Shown: positions 1-9,869, counted from the first letter of the stretch. The stretch is 64,000 nt of DNA from Bacteroidota bacterium (GCA_016776505.1 JADHTG010000006.1:1-64000); one strand, 5' to 3'. Made by a program: numbers and translations. Notes: generated by a model not told the origin, from the letters alone.

Positions 1-990
1 AGGATTTGTTATGATAATCCAAGGGTCATGAACCTGGAATGGGTCACTGAAGGAGCCATTGAATTTATTGATGAAAACAAATCCAGGCCTTTTTACCTTT
101 ACCTTCCATTGCCCTTTCCCCATGCACAGTACAATAAATTTGCCGACTGGGATATTCTTGCTACCCCTGCAGGAATGATAGATGAAGAGCCTGCTGGACA
201 AATGACATTTAAAGAAGCCTGTCGTATCAATCGTTTTAAACTACTTGATAAACGAAAAAGCATGGGAACCTATCTCGATGATTGTGTGGGGGCAATATGT
301 CGTAAACTTGCTGAACTCGATATTTCAGATAACACCCTGATCATCATCACAAGTGACCAACAAAGCAGGGGGAAATTTACAACTTATGAAAGCTGCCATA
401 TACCTTGCATCATGTATTGTCCTTCATTAATTAAAGCGGGAACAAGCATTGACGAGTTATGTCTTTTAAATGATATACCGGCTACGGCCATTGATCTGGC
501 AGGTGGCAAAAACCCTGAATATTATGATGGAAAAAGCATGAAACAACTAATGTTGGGTAAAAAGGTGGAGTGGCGGAATTCTCTCTTGCTTGAAATCGCT
601 TATAGCAAAGCAGTTGTGACTAAAGATTTTAAGTATATTGCCCTTAGGCCTCCTGGCGATATAATAGAACTCCTTGAAAATGATGCAATTGAAAGCAATC
701 GAAACAAAAAAAACAGACAGGTTGGTTGGGACGGTTCTAAAAATCCCCATCCTTATTATGATAATTATGGCGTCAGGTATGGTGCATCACTCGACTTTCC
801 TTATTATTTCGATTATGACCAGCTTTATAATCTTTCTGAGGATATCTATGAACAGGATAATGTATATAATAATAAAGAATACCTGGGCATACAAGCAGAA
901 TTAAAGCTGGAACTGGGAAAACTTTTAGCTGATTTTCCTCACAATTTTGGCGAATTCAAAACACAAGCTGAGACTGTTTTGATAAAGTAA
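1..990 (+). CDS. Sulfatase, C-terminal part (cut by window start)
   Basis: The reading frame is open from base 1, so this is the 3' part of a longer gene; the first in-frame ATG is at 28 but is not the true start. The visible 320 residues match the C-terminal half of type I (formylglycine) sulfatases: a PFPHA segment near residue 29, the metal-site strand TSDQQSRGKF near residues 108-117, where many relatives have TSDNG or TSDHQ, then a YES/IPCIMYCP stretch and a C-terminal QLYNLSEDIYEQDN block typical of the family's small second domain. The formylglycine site (CxPSR) would lie upstream of the window and cannot be checked. Family role is hydrolysis of sulfate esters, often on polysaccharides; the substrate cannot be told. 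It converges on lpxB with only 8 bases between stop codons. Confidence 0.85.
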   Translation, partial: RICYDNPRVMNLEWVTEGAIEFIDENKSRPFYLYLPLPFPHAQYNKFADWDILATPAGMIDEEPAGQMTFKEACRINRFKLLDKRKSMGTYLDDCVGAICRKLAELDISDNTLIIITSDQQSRGKFTTYESCHIPCIMYCPSLIKAGTSIDELCLLNDIPATAIDLAGGKNPEYYDGKSMKQLMLGKKVEWRNSLLLEIAYSKAVVTKDFKYIALRPPGDIIELLENDAIESNRNKKNRQVGWDGSKNPHPYYDNYGVRYGASLDFPYYFDYDQLYNLSEDIYEQDNVYNNKEYLGIQAELKLELGKLLADFPHNFGEFKTQAETVLIK

Positions 991-998
991 TAAAACTA

Positions 999-2111
999 TT
1001 AATTGTTCAAATAGGCACGGATGATTTCTGCTGCCCTCTTCGATGCCCCTGTATTTCCTAATTTCTCTTTTAGCGATCTAAAGTCTGCTTTCATTTTCAC
1101 TTTATATTCTTCGATTGAAATAAGATCCTCTAATTCACCGCTCAGTGATTCTAAGTTAAAATTATTTTGAATCAGTTCTTTTACGATCTCTTTTCCCATG
1201 ACTAAATTTACCAGGGCGATGAACGGGACTTTGATCCATGCCTTTGAAAGCCGGTAGGTAATTCCTGTAGTTTTATAAACGACTACAAAAGGAAGCTCAA
1301 AAAGTGCTGCCTCAATGGTGGATGTTCCTGATTTAATGATTCCTGCATCCGAGTGGTAAAGAATATTATAAGAATCGTCCATTACGAGTGCAGCGTTTGG
1401 AATTAATTTTACCGAGTTATACAATTGTGGATCAACAGAAGAAATAGCTGCAATTAAAAATGTATAATCCGGATATTTTTTGCATACTGAAAGTATAAGC
1501 GGAAGCAATTTTGAAATTTCCTGTTGCCTGCTTCCCGGCAAAACGGCTATCAGTTTCTTTTTTTGAGGATTGTATTTTAGCCTGAAATCCGTATCCGGGA
1601 CAAAAGCCCTGACCTGGTCAAGCAGGGGATGCCCCACATAATCTACAGGGAAATTATATGTGGAATAGAAATCTTTCTCAAAAGGGAGGATGCTGATCAT
1701 TTTGTCAACATACTTCCTGATTTTTTTTATCCTCTTTGCTTTCCATGCCCAGATCTGGGGTGAAATGTAATATATTACCTTGATGTTTAAATTTTTTGCA
1801 TATTGGGCCATGCGTAAATTAAATCCAGGGTAATCTATCAATACCACTACATCTGGATTGAATTTTAAGAGGTCCTTTTTGCATTCCCTGATCGCTTTTG
1901 AAATAGTTCCAAGATGAAGAGCAACTTCTTTAAATCCCATAAAGGCAATATCCTTGAAATGCTGGCTGATATGGACCCCGTTTTCCTGCATATGGTCACC
2001 GCCCAAACCCCTGAAAACAGCCGAGGAGTCTTGTTTCGCTATTTCACCTACAAGATTAGCCCCATGTATATCCCCAGAGTTTTCACCTGCTATGAGATAA
2101 TATTTAGACAT
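999..2111 (-). CDS. lpxB: Lipid-A-disaccharide synthase
   Basis: LpxB joins UDP-2,3-diacylglucosamine and lipid X into the tetra-acyl disaccharide of lipid A at the inner membrane. The 370 residues match a full-length GT19 enzyme: N-terminal LIAGENSGDIHG (6-17), IDYPGFN (92-98), SPQIWAW (117-123), LPGSRQQEI (191-199) and SGTSTIEAAL (261-270) are family signatures. The ATG overlaps the stop of the preceding small membrane gene by one base (TAATG), so the two are probably translationally coupled. It is the last gene of a leftward group that also holds surE. Confirms a Gram-negative outer membrane with lipid A. Confidence 0.96.
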   Translation of the reverse strand: MSKYYLIAGENSGDIHGANLVGEIAKQDSSAVFRGLGGDHMQENGVHISQHFKDIAFMGFKEVALHLGTISKAIRECKKDLLKFNPDVVVLIDYPGFNLRMAQYAKNLNIKVIYYISPQIWAWKAKRIKKIRKYVDKMISILPFEKDFYSTYNFPVDYVGHPLLDQVRAFVPDTDFRLKYNPQKKKLIAVLPGSRQQEISKLLPLILSVCKKYPDYTFLIAAISSVDPQLYNSVKLIPNAALVMDDSYNILYHSDAGIIKSGTSTIEAALFELPFVVVYKTTGITYRLSKAWIKVPFIALVNLVMGKEIVKELIQNNFNLESLSGELEDLISIEEYKVKMKADFRSLKEKLGNTGASKRAAEIIRAYLNN

Positions 2112-2404
2112 TATAGAAGCACTTTAATTAAAACAACAGCAAGCACTAAAATAAAAGTGGCTAATATTAATCCCTTTGCTGTTCTAAATTTTTCATTATT
2201 TAGAAAGAAATAAAATATTACCAGGTTAGGAATTCCAGCCAGGCTGAGTAAGGGAGCAAAAAGAGATTTATTTCTGATGAGTGTGGATAAATAATAGCTT
2301 AATTCCTGCTGCCTGAATTTAATGAGGTAGAAAACAAATATCGAGATAATTGACATAAGCAGGCCGATAACAACCCCCAACCACAAATTGTCATTTTTTT
2401 TCAT
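2111..2404 (-). CDS. Small three-helix membrane protein of unknown function
   Basis: A 97-residue protein, almost entirely hydrophobic, with three likely membrane helices (about 8-28, 48-68 and 77-96) and a short basic loop after the first. I do not recognise a family. Its start lies inside the end of surE (14-base overlap) and its stop overlaps the lpxB start by one base; this tight packing between two real genes supports that it is translated. Placement between surE and lpxB suggests an envelope role, but that is only guilt by association. No charged catalytic residues are visible inside the helices. Confidence 0.75.
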   Translation of the reverse strand: MKKNDNLWLGVVIGLLMSIISIFVFYLIKFRQQELSYYLSTLIRNKSLFAPLLSLAGIPNLVIFYFFLNNEKFRTAKGLILATFILVLAVVLIKVLL

Positions 2405-3170
2405 TCGAATAGATTTTTTTTAATTCTTCAAGATAGCTATGCCTGGTAAAATCCAGGTAAACAGGAACTATGGATGCATACCCATTTTCCAGGGCCCAGA
2501 TATCTGTTGTATCATCCTTATCATCACAAATGAAGTCTCCTCTCAACCAAAAAGACTGTTTCCCATTAAAATTGGCCTGTTCAATGAATTCTTCCTTCCA
2601 GTGCGCCAGGGATTGCCTGCAGAAACGATAACCTTTTAGATCTTCTTTTTTTATATCAGGAACATTCACATTCCACAAAGTAAAACGAGGAATAGGATTT
2701 AAAATTACCCGGGCTACCATTTCTTTTGCGATTTCTACAACAGCTGAAAGATCGGCATCCTCCTGGTAGCTAATAGAAGAAAATGCGATAGATGAAACAC
2801 CGTATAGCGCTCCTTCTACAGCCGCGGCAACCGTGCCTGAATAAATCATATTGACCGAGGCATTGGAACCGTGATTAATCCCTGAAACCAATAAATCAGG
2901 AGGACTTTTATAATATTGGGCCATTGCATATTTGACACAATCAGCAGGTGTTCCATCCAGTGCAAAAGAAGGAATACCATCAAAATGGTTGGTTTGTTCC
3001 ACTTCTATAGTTTTCCTTAAAGTGATGGCATGACCCACACCAGACATGGCATTTTTGGGTGCTATAATCACCAGCTCACCAAATTGCTTCATCGAATCTA
3101 CAAGGGTTGCCAAGCCGGGAGCATTAATTCCATCATCATTGGTAACAAATATTTGAGGTTTATCAGGCAC
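2391..3170 (-). CDS. surE: 5'/3'-nucleotidase SurE
   Basis: SurE is a divalent-metal phosphatase that removes phosphate from nucleoside monophosphates, usually cytosolic and linked to stationary-phase survival. The metal site is complete: VTNDDG with Asp12-Asp13, Ser43 in MSGVGHAITL, and Asn99 in SGINHGSNAS. DGTPADCVKYA is another family signature. At 259 residues the length is normal. It overlaps the next gene (small membrane protein) by 14 bases, and lpxB follows; a surE-lpxB neighbourhood is common in Bacteroidota. A 50-base gap separates it from the upstream membrane protein gene, so the whole set from nnr to lpxB may be one transcript. Confidence 0.96.
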   Translation of the reverse strand: MPDKPQIFVTNDDGINAPGLATLVDSMKQFGELVIIAPKNAMSGVGHAITLRKTIEVEQTNHFDGIPSFALDGTPADCVKYAMAQYYKSPPDLLVSGINHGSNASVNMIYSGTVAAAVEGALYGVSSIAFSSISYQEDADLSAVVEIAKEMVARVILNPIPRFTLWNVNVPDIKKEDLKGYRFCRQSLAHWKEEFIEQANFNGKQSFWLRGDFICDDKDDTTDIWALENGYASIVPVYLDFTRHSYLEELKKIYSNEKK

Positions 3171-3220
3171 TTCTTTTTTTTAGAGCAAAGATAAGAAGCT
3201 GAGCAGAATTAAAAAGTCTT

Positions 3221-3853
3221 CTAACTTCTGTGTTGCCTGTTGGAATGACTTCTTTTCTTTTGAAAATATGCACGGTAATATAAAACGGGAAGTAAGAGAA
3301 AGGGAAATATTTTAAGAAACGTCAATATCAAAGCACTGTTGTTGTATTCAATAGCATGCATTACATCCCCATCAAGAAATATGGAATAGCTAAATGACAG
3401 TATGCTTATCACAGGTATTAAATAAAAAGAGAGGGCAAATGGCAGGATCAATTTGGTTCTTTTTCGGGAGAGGGTCATTAATTTAGAAGCGAAAATGGCA
3501 TAGAACAACAGTAAAACAGTGGAGAGCAGAATGGCCATGGAAGAATAAATAAAATAAAAATCATTAGTTCGCTTCAGATTTTCAGAAAATATGATAATAA
3601 AAATAGCATGAACGATCTCCAGTGAAATAATCCATATAATGACATGGGTTTTGTCTTTAAAATTGTAATAATACTTTAGAAAGCGCTTGAAATATAGCAA
3701 GATAATGGATACGAGGACAGTTATCAGTATGAGGTATAAGGTAATTGCAGTATCGGACAAGCTTTCGCCGATCAATCCGAAACTATATATCATGCTGAAT
3801 ATCCCGTAGAATAAAGAAAATCCGGATGCAACTTTAAGATCTCTTCTATGCAT
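3221..3853 (-). CDS. Predicted integral membrane protein, unknown
   Basis: A 210-residue protein with about six predicted membrane helices (roughly 10-30, 35-56, 70-90, 100-122, 135-156, 175-195) and a basic C-terminal tail (KKRSHSNRQHRS). No motif allows a function to be assigned. Its start codon is one base past the end of the nnr gene, so it is almost certainly co-transcribed with nnr and perhaps read by re-initiation. The codon pattern and positive-inside charge placement look like a real protein rather than a chance frame. Confidence 0.75.
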   Translation of the reverse strand: MHRRDLKVASGFSLFYGIFSMIYSFGLIGESLSDTAITLYLILITVLVSIILLYFKRFLKYYYNFKDKTHVIIWIISLEIVHAIFIIIFSENLKRTNDFYFIYSSMAILLSTVLLLFYAIFASKLMTLSRKRTKLILPFALSFYLIPVISILSFSYSIFLDGDVMHAIEYNNSALILTFLKIFPFLLLPVLYYRAYFQKKRSHSNRQHRS

Positions 3854-3854
3854 T

Positions 3855-5363
3855 TTACTTTAGTAGTTTTTTAATTGCCTTTGGTATGTGACTGTTTATG
3901 TCTCCTGCTTTCAATGAAGTCTCTGTTAATTTTTTTGCAGCTGAATCTCCGGCCAAACCATGCAAATATACGGCAATTTTTGAAGCAGTTAAAAGGGGAT
4001 AGGATTGGGCCACAAATGCCAGTATCATACCTGTAAGCACATCTCCGCTTCCGGCAGTAGCCATGCCCGGATTTCCGGTTGGATTGAAATAAACCTGGCC
4101 ATCGCTATTTGCAATGGCCGTGTATCTTCCTTTCAGAATAATTATTGATTTCAGTTTTTTGGCCCATTGTATCAATTTTTCCAGTCGCTGGTAGTGATGA
4201 TCACTTTTACCCGCCAATCGATCAAATTCTCCAATATGAGGTGATAAAATACTTCCTGCAGGCAATAGTTTTAGCAATCCGGGATTTAAAGAAAGAATAT
4301 TAATCCCATCGGCATCAATCACCAACGGAAGCTGTAGCTGTTCTAAAAGAGTTTGAAATGCTTTAACAGTCATGGTGTTAGTGCCAATTCCAGGTCCGAT
4401 TCCTACTGCAGTATATGGTTGCAGATCAGGTGATTGCGAAATATGGTTGAGTTCAGGATCAGGAATACTCATCGCTTCTGGAACCGCTGTTTGAATGATT
4501 GCATTGCCCGACATTGGGACATTTACAGTTATCAATCCTATTCCCGATCGAATACAAGCAGAAGAGGCCAATACAGCTGCGCCCATTTTCCCTAATGATC
4601 CGCTGATGAGCAGTGCATGGCCGAATTTTCCTTTGTGATCAAAATGATCCCGGGGGCGAAAGAGTTGCTTAATTTCAGATGGTTCGGTCAATTGAAATGT
4701 GGTCTCCAGTTTGTTGATAAAGTCCTGGTTGAGTCCAATATCCACACATTCCCAGCTTTTCACGTAGTCTTGATTTTCCGGGATGAAAAACGAGAGTTTC
4801 GGACTTTGAAAACTGATGACATGATCTGCCTGAACAATGGCAGGGTCCGAATTTAATTCATCACAAAAAAGACCTGAAGGAATATCCAGAGCAATGATTT
4901 CAGCCTGACTATTATTTATATTTTCAATGATGGAACAGGCAAAACCCTCGATGGGCCGGCTTAATCCACTTCCCCACATGGCATCAATAAGGGTGTCTTC
5001 AGCATCCAAAAGAGGGAAATCTGAATCTTGATCCAAATGAATTATTTCTGCGGATTCAAGCTCTTTTAAGCGCTCGAAGTTAATAGCGAAATCAGCTGAA
5101 GATTGATGGCTGTATTCAACAATATATGTTTTAACAGAAAAGTTCTTCTGAATAAGAAGGCGGGCAGCAACCAAGCCGTCTCCTCCATTATTTCCCTTGC
5201 CACAAAAAATATGAATTATTCTTGTGTTTTTAATCTTTTTAAGTAATCTTTTTACAAATAATCCAGCTGCTCTTTCCATGAGATCAATGGATGCAATAGG
5301 ATCATGTTGAATAGTGTAAGCATCAGCTTCACGGATTTGCTGTCGGTTTAGAATCTTCATCAA
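3855..5363 (-). CDS. nnr: Bifunctional NAD(P)HX epimerase / ADP-dependent dehydratase
   Basis: Repairs hydrated NAD(P)H: the N-terminal YjeF-type epimerase interconverts R- and S-NAD(P)HX, and the C-terminal ribokinase-like domain dehydrates S-NAD(P)HX using ADP. Both halves are present in 502 residues. Epimerase: GNNGGDG (57-63) and ALDIPSGL (158-165). Dehydratase: HKGKFGH (243-249), GIGPGIG (321-327), ADGIN (351-355), PHIGEFDRL (375-383) and NPGMATAGSGDVLTG (431-445), the last being the nucleotide-binding signature. ATG at 5363 gives a normal epimerase N-terminus (MKILNRQQIREAD). First gene of the leftward nnr-to-lpxB group. Confidence 0.96.
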   Translation of the reverse strand: MMKILNRQQIREADAYTIQHDPIASIDLMERAAGLFVKRLLKKIKNTRIIHIFCGKGNNGGDGLVAARLLIQKNFSVKTYIVEYSHQSSADFAINFERLKELESAEIIHLDQDSDFPLLDAEDTLIDAMWGSGLSRPIEGFACSIIENINNSQAEIIALDIPSGLFCDELNSDPAIVQADHVISFQSPKLSFFIPENQDYVKSWECVDIGLNQDFINKLETTFQLTEPSEIKQLFRPRDHFDHKGKFGHALLISGSLGKMGAAVLASSACIRSGIGLITVNVPMSGNAIIQTAVPEAMSIPDPELNHISQSPDLQPYTAVGIGPGIGTNTMTVKAFQTLLEQLQLPLVIDADGINILSLNPGLLKLLPAGSILSPHIGEFDRLAGKSDHHYQRLEKLIQWAKKLKSIIILKGRYTAIANSDGQVYFNPTGNPGMATAGSGDVLTGMILAFVAQSYPLLTASKIAVYLHGLAGDSAAKKLTETSLKAGDINSHIPKAIKKLLK

Positions 5364-5592
5364 GCTAAATTTCTAGCTATGGTCAGAATTTTTAGTTTGT
5401 AAAGTTATTCTAAAATTCATATAAAATGAAAACCTATGCAGAAAACAGGGTAAAATGGAACATTTTAGAATTACGGTTACAAATTGAGGACTTGGGTATA
5501 AAGTTATAAAATAGGGAAAAACAATACCTTGTACCCTATACTATTTTTTCTATGCGCATTTTGTAATTAATTAAACTCTCAGCAGCATACTA

Positions 5593-5600
5593 TAAGTTTG
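5593..5600 (+). promoter_or_regulatory. Candidate -7 promoter element for the CNNM/GldE-like gene
   Basis: TAAGTTTG matches the Bacteroidota -7 consensus TAnnTTTG exactly and lies 14-39 bases before the two candidate start codons. No well-spaced TTG (-33) was seen, so the call rests on the -7 box alone. Confidence 0.35.
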
Positions 5601-5613
5601 GAAATAACTAATT

Positions 5614-6903
5614 TTGAATTTGAATAAGAATATGAGTGTTTATTTAGTAGTTATTTTGGCTAGCCTGTTTTTTTCTGCTTTTTTCAGTGGGATTGAGATT
5701 GCCTATTACCAGGCAAACCGCTTGAAAATTGAATTGGAAAAAAACAAAGGTTCTTTATCCGCCCGTGTATTGTCAAGTTTTATTACCTATCCTACAAAGT
5801 TCATTACCAATACATTGGTTGGTAATAATGTCGCATTGGTGATTTATGGACTGGTATTCACCCGCTTGTTTGATCAATTATACCCTTCCGGCATATTTGG
5901 CATACAAAGTGGCTTTTTATCCTTTTTGATCCTGACTTTATTATCCGGAACCATTGTGCTGATTTTTGCCGAGTTTTTTCCCAAGGCTCTGTTCATCATC
6001 AATCCCAACCAGATATTAAAGTTTATCATTATTCCATTTCAAGCTTTATATTACCTGCTTTACCCGGTGAATATCTTTGTTTCCACTTTTTCGCAATTGT
6101 TGTTCAGGATTTTTGGTGTTCAGATAGATGACAGCAAGCCGTCTTTTGATCATCATGATCTTTTTTACATGGTACATGAAGAAGATGTCAATTCAGATGA
6201 AGTGGCAGAGGTGGATTTAGATACCCAGATCTTAAAGAATGCAATTGAATTGCCGAAGATCAAAGTAAGGGAATGCATGATTCCACGACCTGAAATTATT
6301 GCTGTAGATAGTGAAAGTGATATTGAAACACTTAAAGAAAAGTTTATTGATAGCGGACATTCAAAAATAGTGGTCTATGCAGAAACCATTGATCAGATCA
6401 TAGGATATGTCCATTTGGTTGATCTGCTGGGTGATCCGTCTTCCATTAAGAAACTAATCCGACCTGTTTTTATTATTGCTGAATCCATGCCTGCCAATGA
6501 ATTATTAAAAGAATTTACCTCCTCCAATGAAAGCATTGGCTTGGTCGTTGACGAGTATGGTGGAACAGCTGGTATAGTTTCCATTGAAGACGTATTAGAG
6601 GAAATTTTTGGCGAGATTGAAGATGAATTTGATAGCGATGAATTAAGAGAAGTGAAGGTGAGTGAACACGAGTATATTTTCAGCACCCGTCTTGAAATAG
6701 ATTATCTCAATGAAAAATATGGATTTGACCTGCCTGAAGGAGATTTTGAAACACTCGGTGGCTTAATTCTGGAATCATACCAAAGCATCCCTGTTAAAAA
6801 TCATGTAATTAAAATTGACCGCTTCTCCTTTAAAATTCAATCTGCAACAGAAAGCCGGATTGATGAAGTGGTCATGAAGTTACTTTTTGATGTGGATGAA
6901 TAA
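5614..6903 (+). CDS. gldE: CNNM/CorC-family transporter-associated protein, GldE-like
   Basis: Three-part architecture of the CNNM/HlyC-CorC family: an N-terminal DUF21 membrane domain with about four helices (residues 7-165), a pair of CBS domains (about 205-340, with KIVVYAETIDQIIGYV and the typical TAGIVSIEDVLEEIFGEI), and a C-terminal CorC_HlyC domain (LEIDYLNEKYGFDLPEGD onward). Members are linked to Mg2+/Co2+ efflux; in gliding Bacteroidota the paralogue GldE supports GldD and T9SS motility. The gldE symbol is an inference, because gldD is not next door; a general CNNM paralogue is equally possible. The frame can begin at TTG 5614 or at ATG 5632; the ATG (423 residues, start MSVYLVVILASLFFS) is the more likely start. 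Confidence 0.85.
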   Translation: MNLNKNMSVYLVVILASLFFSAFFSGIEIAYYQANRLKIELEKNKGSLSARVLSSFITYPTKFITNTLVGNNVALVIYGLVFTRLFDQLYPSGIFGIQSGFLSFLILTLLSGTIVLIFAEFFPKALFIINPNQILKFIIIPFQALYYLLYPVNIFVSTFSQLLFRIFGVQIDDSKPSFDHHDLFYMVHEEDVNSDEVAEVDLDTQILKNAIELPKIKVRECMIPRPEIIAVDSESDIETLKEKFIDSGHSKIVVYAETIDQIIGYVHLVDLLGDPSSIKKLIRPVFIIAESMPANELLKEFTSSNESIGLVVDEYGGTAGIVSIEDVLEEIFGEIEDEFDSDELREVKVSEHEYIFSTRLEIDYLNEKYGFDLPEGDFETLGGLILESYQSIPVKNHVIKIDRFSFKIQSATESRIDEVVMKLLFDVDE

Positions 6904-6931
6904 ATGATCCTTTTTTCTACTCTTTTTGATC

Positions 6932-9721
6932 TTATTCGATCTCAATAATAGGTGATGAAACAAATACAATAGCGTTTTTTCCAAACATGACCTCTGATGA
7001 CTTGATGATCTCAGGTGCCTGGTAGATATGATCATTGGTTCTGTCAGAAGCAGCCCCAGATATCAGGACAGCCACCTGATTGTGCAATTCAATGATTTGT
7101 CCATCCTTTGTTTTGAAAATTTTGCCATGACTCAGCCATCTTTTAAATTTTATTTGTGACCAGTTTCGATAAGGCTGAATAATACCCAGTAAATTCTCTG
7201 CAAAACGCAAGCCGGCAGTATTCCAAAGTGACATTTCTAATTCTTCTGACTCTTTAAGTATCTCCTGCATTTCGCTGGTTGACAGCCATAAAGCGGTGAC
7301 CGATGTGTCGGCAATAACAGTAGCTGTCCGGGGGACATTTGCAAGCACTGACATTTCACCAATCACACCTCCTGCACCTTGCAGGTCGACCATGCTTTCA
7401 CCTACTATGACTTTAACTGCACCCTGGGCGATGATGACCATCCCTGATTCAGCCGAATCACCCTGTTTGATAAGGACCTGACCTGCCTGATGGATTTTCT
7501 CTTCGGCAATGGATTTAACCTTCTGAATAACAGACTCATCCAATTGTGTTAGCCAGTGTAATTGTTCCAGTATCTCAATCGGTTCAGGCATTTTAATGAT
7601 CAAGGGTGCTTCCATTAATCTTTTCATACGCAACTCCATATCCACAATCAATGCCTGTGCCTCAGAATCCTCCAGTTTTCCTTCTTTCTGCAATTTAATA
7701 ATGGAGTTTTTCTCAAAATTTAGAACAGATCGTGTCGCCTGGCGGGTTTCAATAGCTTTTGATATTTCAGGATAAGCCTGGTGGGTTTCTTTCAGATAAT
7801 TGATCCCTTTCAGCCTGTTGGAATTTATTTCATCCTTTAAAAGCATCGAAATTCTTTCTTCTTCTTCGTCGGTTATATCATCCTGGTTGAAATCAAAATC
7901 CAGGGTAGATGCCAGGTTTAAAACTTCTTCCTGTGCAATAACAAATCCCCTGGCCGTATCATAACTAATAGCTAAACTATCCAGAAGGACTTTTCTAATA
8001 GTTCTCTTTAATAAGGGAGCAGCTTGTAATTTACTCCACAATTTCGGAGCCCTCCATAAAGACAGCAGGTATTCTCTTTCATTCAATGGAATTGTTCCCT
8101 CTTTATCAATTACTTCTTTAATATGGTCCGTAAGCTTTGAATAGGCAAGCGGGGCCAGCAAGCCTTCCTTAAATTGATTCCAATAGCTGCTTTTTTCTTT
8201 TTCAAGCATCCTTCTTCTTGCTTCAGAAACCGGATCCATGGAAGCAATATCTTCAGAAGTAAGTTCTTGTATTTTGTGAGAGGGCAAATAATTCCTTACC
8301 TCTTTCCAGTCTGCTCCATGCATGAAGCGGTCTTTATGCAATATGTCAATTTCCTCATCCAGGCTTTTGTCAATAGAACGATACACATTTGAAAACATCA
8401 TGACTTTAACAGGAGGAATTTTGGTCAGCCCGAGTTTATTTACAAGAAATTTAATGGTAGTGGCATTAATAAGTAATGTCAATGCGACAATACCGGCCAG
8501 GTAAAACAGAAACTGATCGGCTATCAGCAAGAGGGCAGGAGATGCATTTTCAATTTTGGCAATTTCCCCAACAAAAACCAGTGCCAAGGCCAGTCCTACG
8601 GCTCCTCTTAAGCCACCATACCAGGCAACAACAGCATCTTTCTTGGGTAATCCATACCCTATTTTTTTCATTAGAGGGTAAAACAGGGTAATTACAAAGG
8701 CCCTGATTATATGGATACCAACATAAAGAATCATCAAAGCAGCAAAATCGTTTAATGAAAAAACGGTTCGCTCAGCAATGACCACTCCCACAATGACAAA
8801 AATGAGGGTATTGGCAATAAAAGCGGCTAATTCCCAAAACTCATGAAGAAAATGCTGTACTTCTGCACTAATTCGTGTCCTGCCGGCACTTGCCATAGCC
8901 AAACCCAATGATACCAGCCCTAGTACACCGGAAACATGCAGAAAATGTTCTGCAATATAGAATGTCAGGTAAGCTGCAACCACAATGAGTGTGATCTCAA
9001 TCATGGCATCATTGAACACTTTTCGAACCCACATCAAAGTAATACTTCCTATGACAAGTCCCAATAAAACTCCTCCAAGGGACACCCGGAAAAATTCGTA
9101 CAATACACTGTGGTCACTACTATGGGTTCCTAATTGAAAGGGCAGGATGGCCATAAAAACAAAGAAAAGGACAATAGCTGTTCCATCGTTCAACAAGGAT
9201 TCTCCCTCAATCAAAGTACCCAGTTTTTTGCTTGCTCCAAGTTCTTTCAACAACGCAACCACAGCTACCGGATCAGTTGCACTGACCACTGCACCGAACA
9301 AGAATGCCAGCGACCATCCCCAGTCTTTAAAGCCAATATGGATTGAACTTAAACCCTCCACCAATGCACCTGTGAGAAATAAAGCAATTAAAATTCCCGG
9401 AATGGCAAGGATTGCGGCATTCCCGACTGATTTCTTGAAGGTGTGAACATCCATGGCAAAAGCAGCCTCAAAGATTAAGATGGGAAGGAATATGAATAAT
9501 ATGACATGCGGATCGATAGCACTTGCCCAGGCTAATGCCCCATGCAAAGAATGCCAGAAATGAGCATGTAAATTTTCAAATATGTCGAAACGCACAAGAA
9601 GTCCCAGGCCAATTCCAAAGATCATCAGCAACACTGTATAGGGAAGAGGAGTTTTTTTTAGAAAATGACGTGTGGCAGCTCCAATGATCAAGGCAATTAC
9701 AATAAAAAATAATGGTTCCAT
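6932..9721 (-). CDS. NhaP-type Na+(K+)/H+ antiporter with cyclic-nucleotide-binding-like domain
   Basis: A CPA1 cation/proton antiporter of 929 residues. Residues 1-430 form a 12-13-helix membrane domain with family motifs LPILIFEAAF (79-88), SATDPVAV (147-154) and EGESLLNDGTA (172-182), where the Asp of ND is the expected proton/cation site. A hydrophilic, helix-rich region follows (about 440-720), then a cyclic-nucleotide-binding fold (about 730-840) with GDSAESGMVIIAQGAV, GGVIGEMSVLANVPRTATV and the PRTATV-type phosphate-binding cassette, and a short C-terminal extension. This layout resembles SOS1/NHE-like antiporters gated by a cytosolic sensor. Whether it really binds cNMP is unproven. 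It converges with the CNNM gene and has its own upstream AT-rich region. Confidence 0.92.
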   Translation of the reverse strand: MEPLFFIVIALIIGAATRHFLKKTPLPYTVLLMIFGIGLGLLVRFDIFENLHAHFWHSLHGALAWASAIDPHVILFIFLPILIFEAAFAMDVHTFKKSVGNAAILAIPGILIALFLTGALVEGLSSIHIGFKDWGWSLAFLFGAVVSATDPVAVVALLKELGASKKLGTLIEGESLLNDGTAIVLFFVFMAILPFQLGTHSSDHSVLYEFFRVSLGGVLLGLVIGSITLMWVRKVFNDAMIEITLIVVAAYLTFYIAEHFLHVSGVLGLVSLGLAMASAGRTRISAEVQHFLHEFWELAAFIANTLIFVIVGVVIAERTVFSLNDFAALMILYVGIHIIRAFVITLFYPLMKKIGYGLPKKDAVVAWYGGLRGAVGLALALVFVGEIAKIENASPALLLIADQFLFYLAGIVALTLLINATTIKFLVNKLGLTKIPPVKVMMFSNVYRSIDKSLDEEIDILHKDRFMHGADWKEVRNYLPSHKIQELTSEDIASMDPVSEARRRMLEKEKSSYWNQFKEGLLAPLAYSKLTDHIKEVIDKEGTIPLNEREYLLSLWRAPKLWSKLQAAPLLKRTIRKVLLDSLAISYDTARGFVIAQEEVLNLASTLDFDFNQDDITDEEEERISMLLKDEINSNRLKGINYLKETHQAYPEISKAIETRQATRSVLNFEKNSIIKLQKEGKLEDSEAQALIVDMELRMKRLMEAPLIIKMPEPIEILEQLHWLTQLDESVIQKVKSIAEEKIHQAGQVLIKQGDSAESGMVIIAQGAVKVIVGESMVDLQGAGGVIGEMSVLANVPRTATVIADTSVTALWLSTSEMQEILKESEELEMSLWNTAGLRFAENLLGIIQPYRNWSQIKFKRWLSHGKIFKTKDGQIIELHNQVAVLISGAASDRTNDHIYQAPEIIKSSEVMFGKNAIVFVSSPIIEIE

Positions 9722-9869
9722 ATTTCTTTATTTATTTTTTTAAACTGCAAGTAAGAAAAATAATAAATTGAAATTAAATTATTTAGATAAAAATAGTAAT
9801 TGAATTCAGCTGAAATTTAGTAATAATTATTAATATCTTAATTGAGACTTATCAATTGATGTCAAGATG

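Noticed and set aside
5426-5509. 27-codon open frame in the nnr / CNNM divergent gap (start MKTYAENRVKW)
   Set aside because: No hairpin, -7 box or family resemblance supports it; AT-rich gaps give such frames by chance.
9134-9446. Plus-strand frames of 70-99 codons within the NhaP gene
   Set aside because: Shadows of the membrane-domain coding sequence; no independent evidence.
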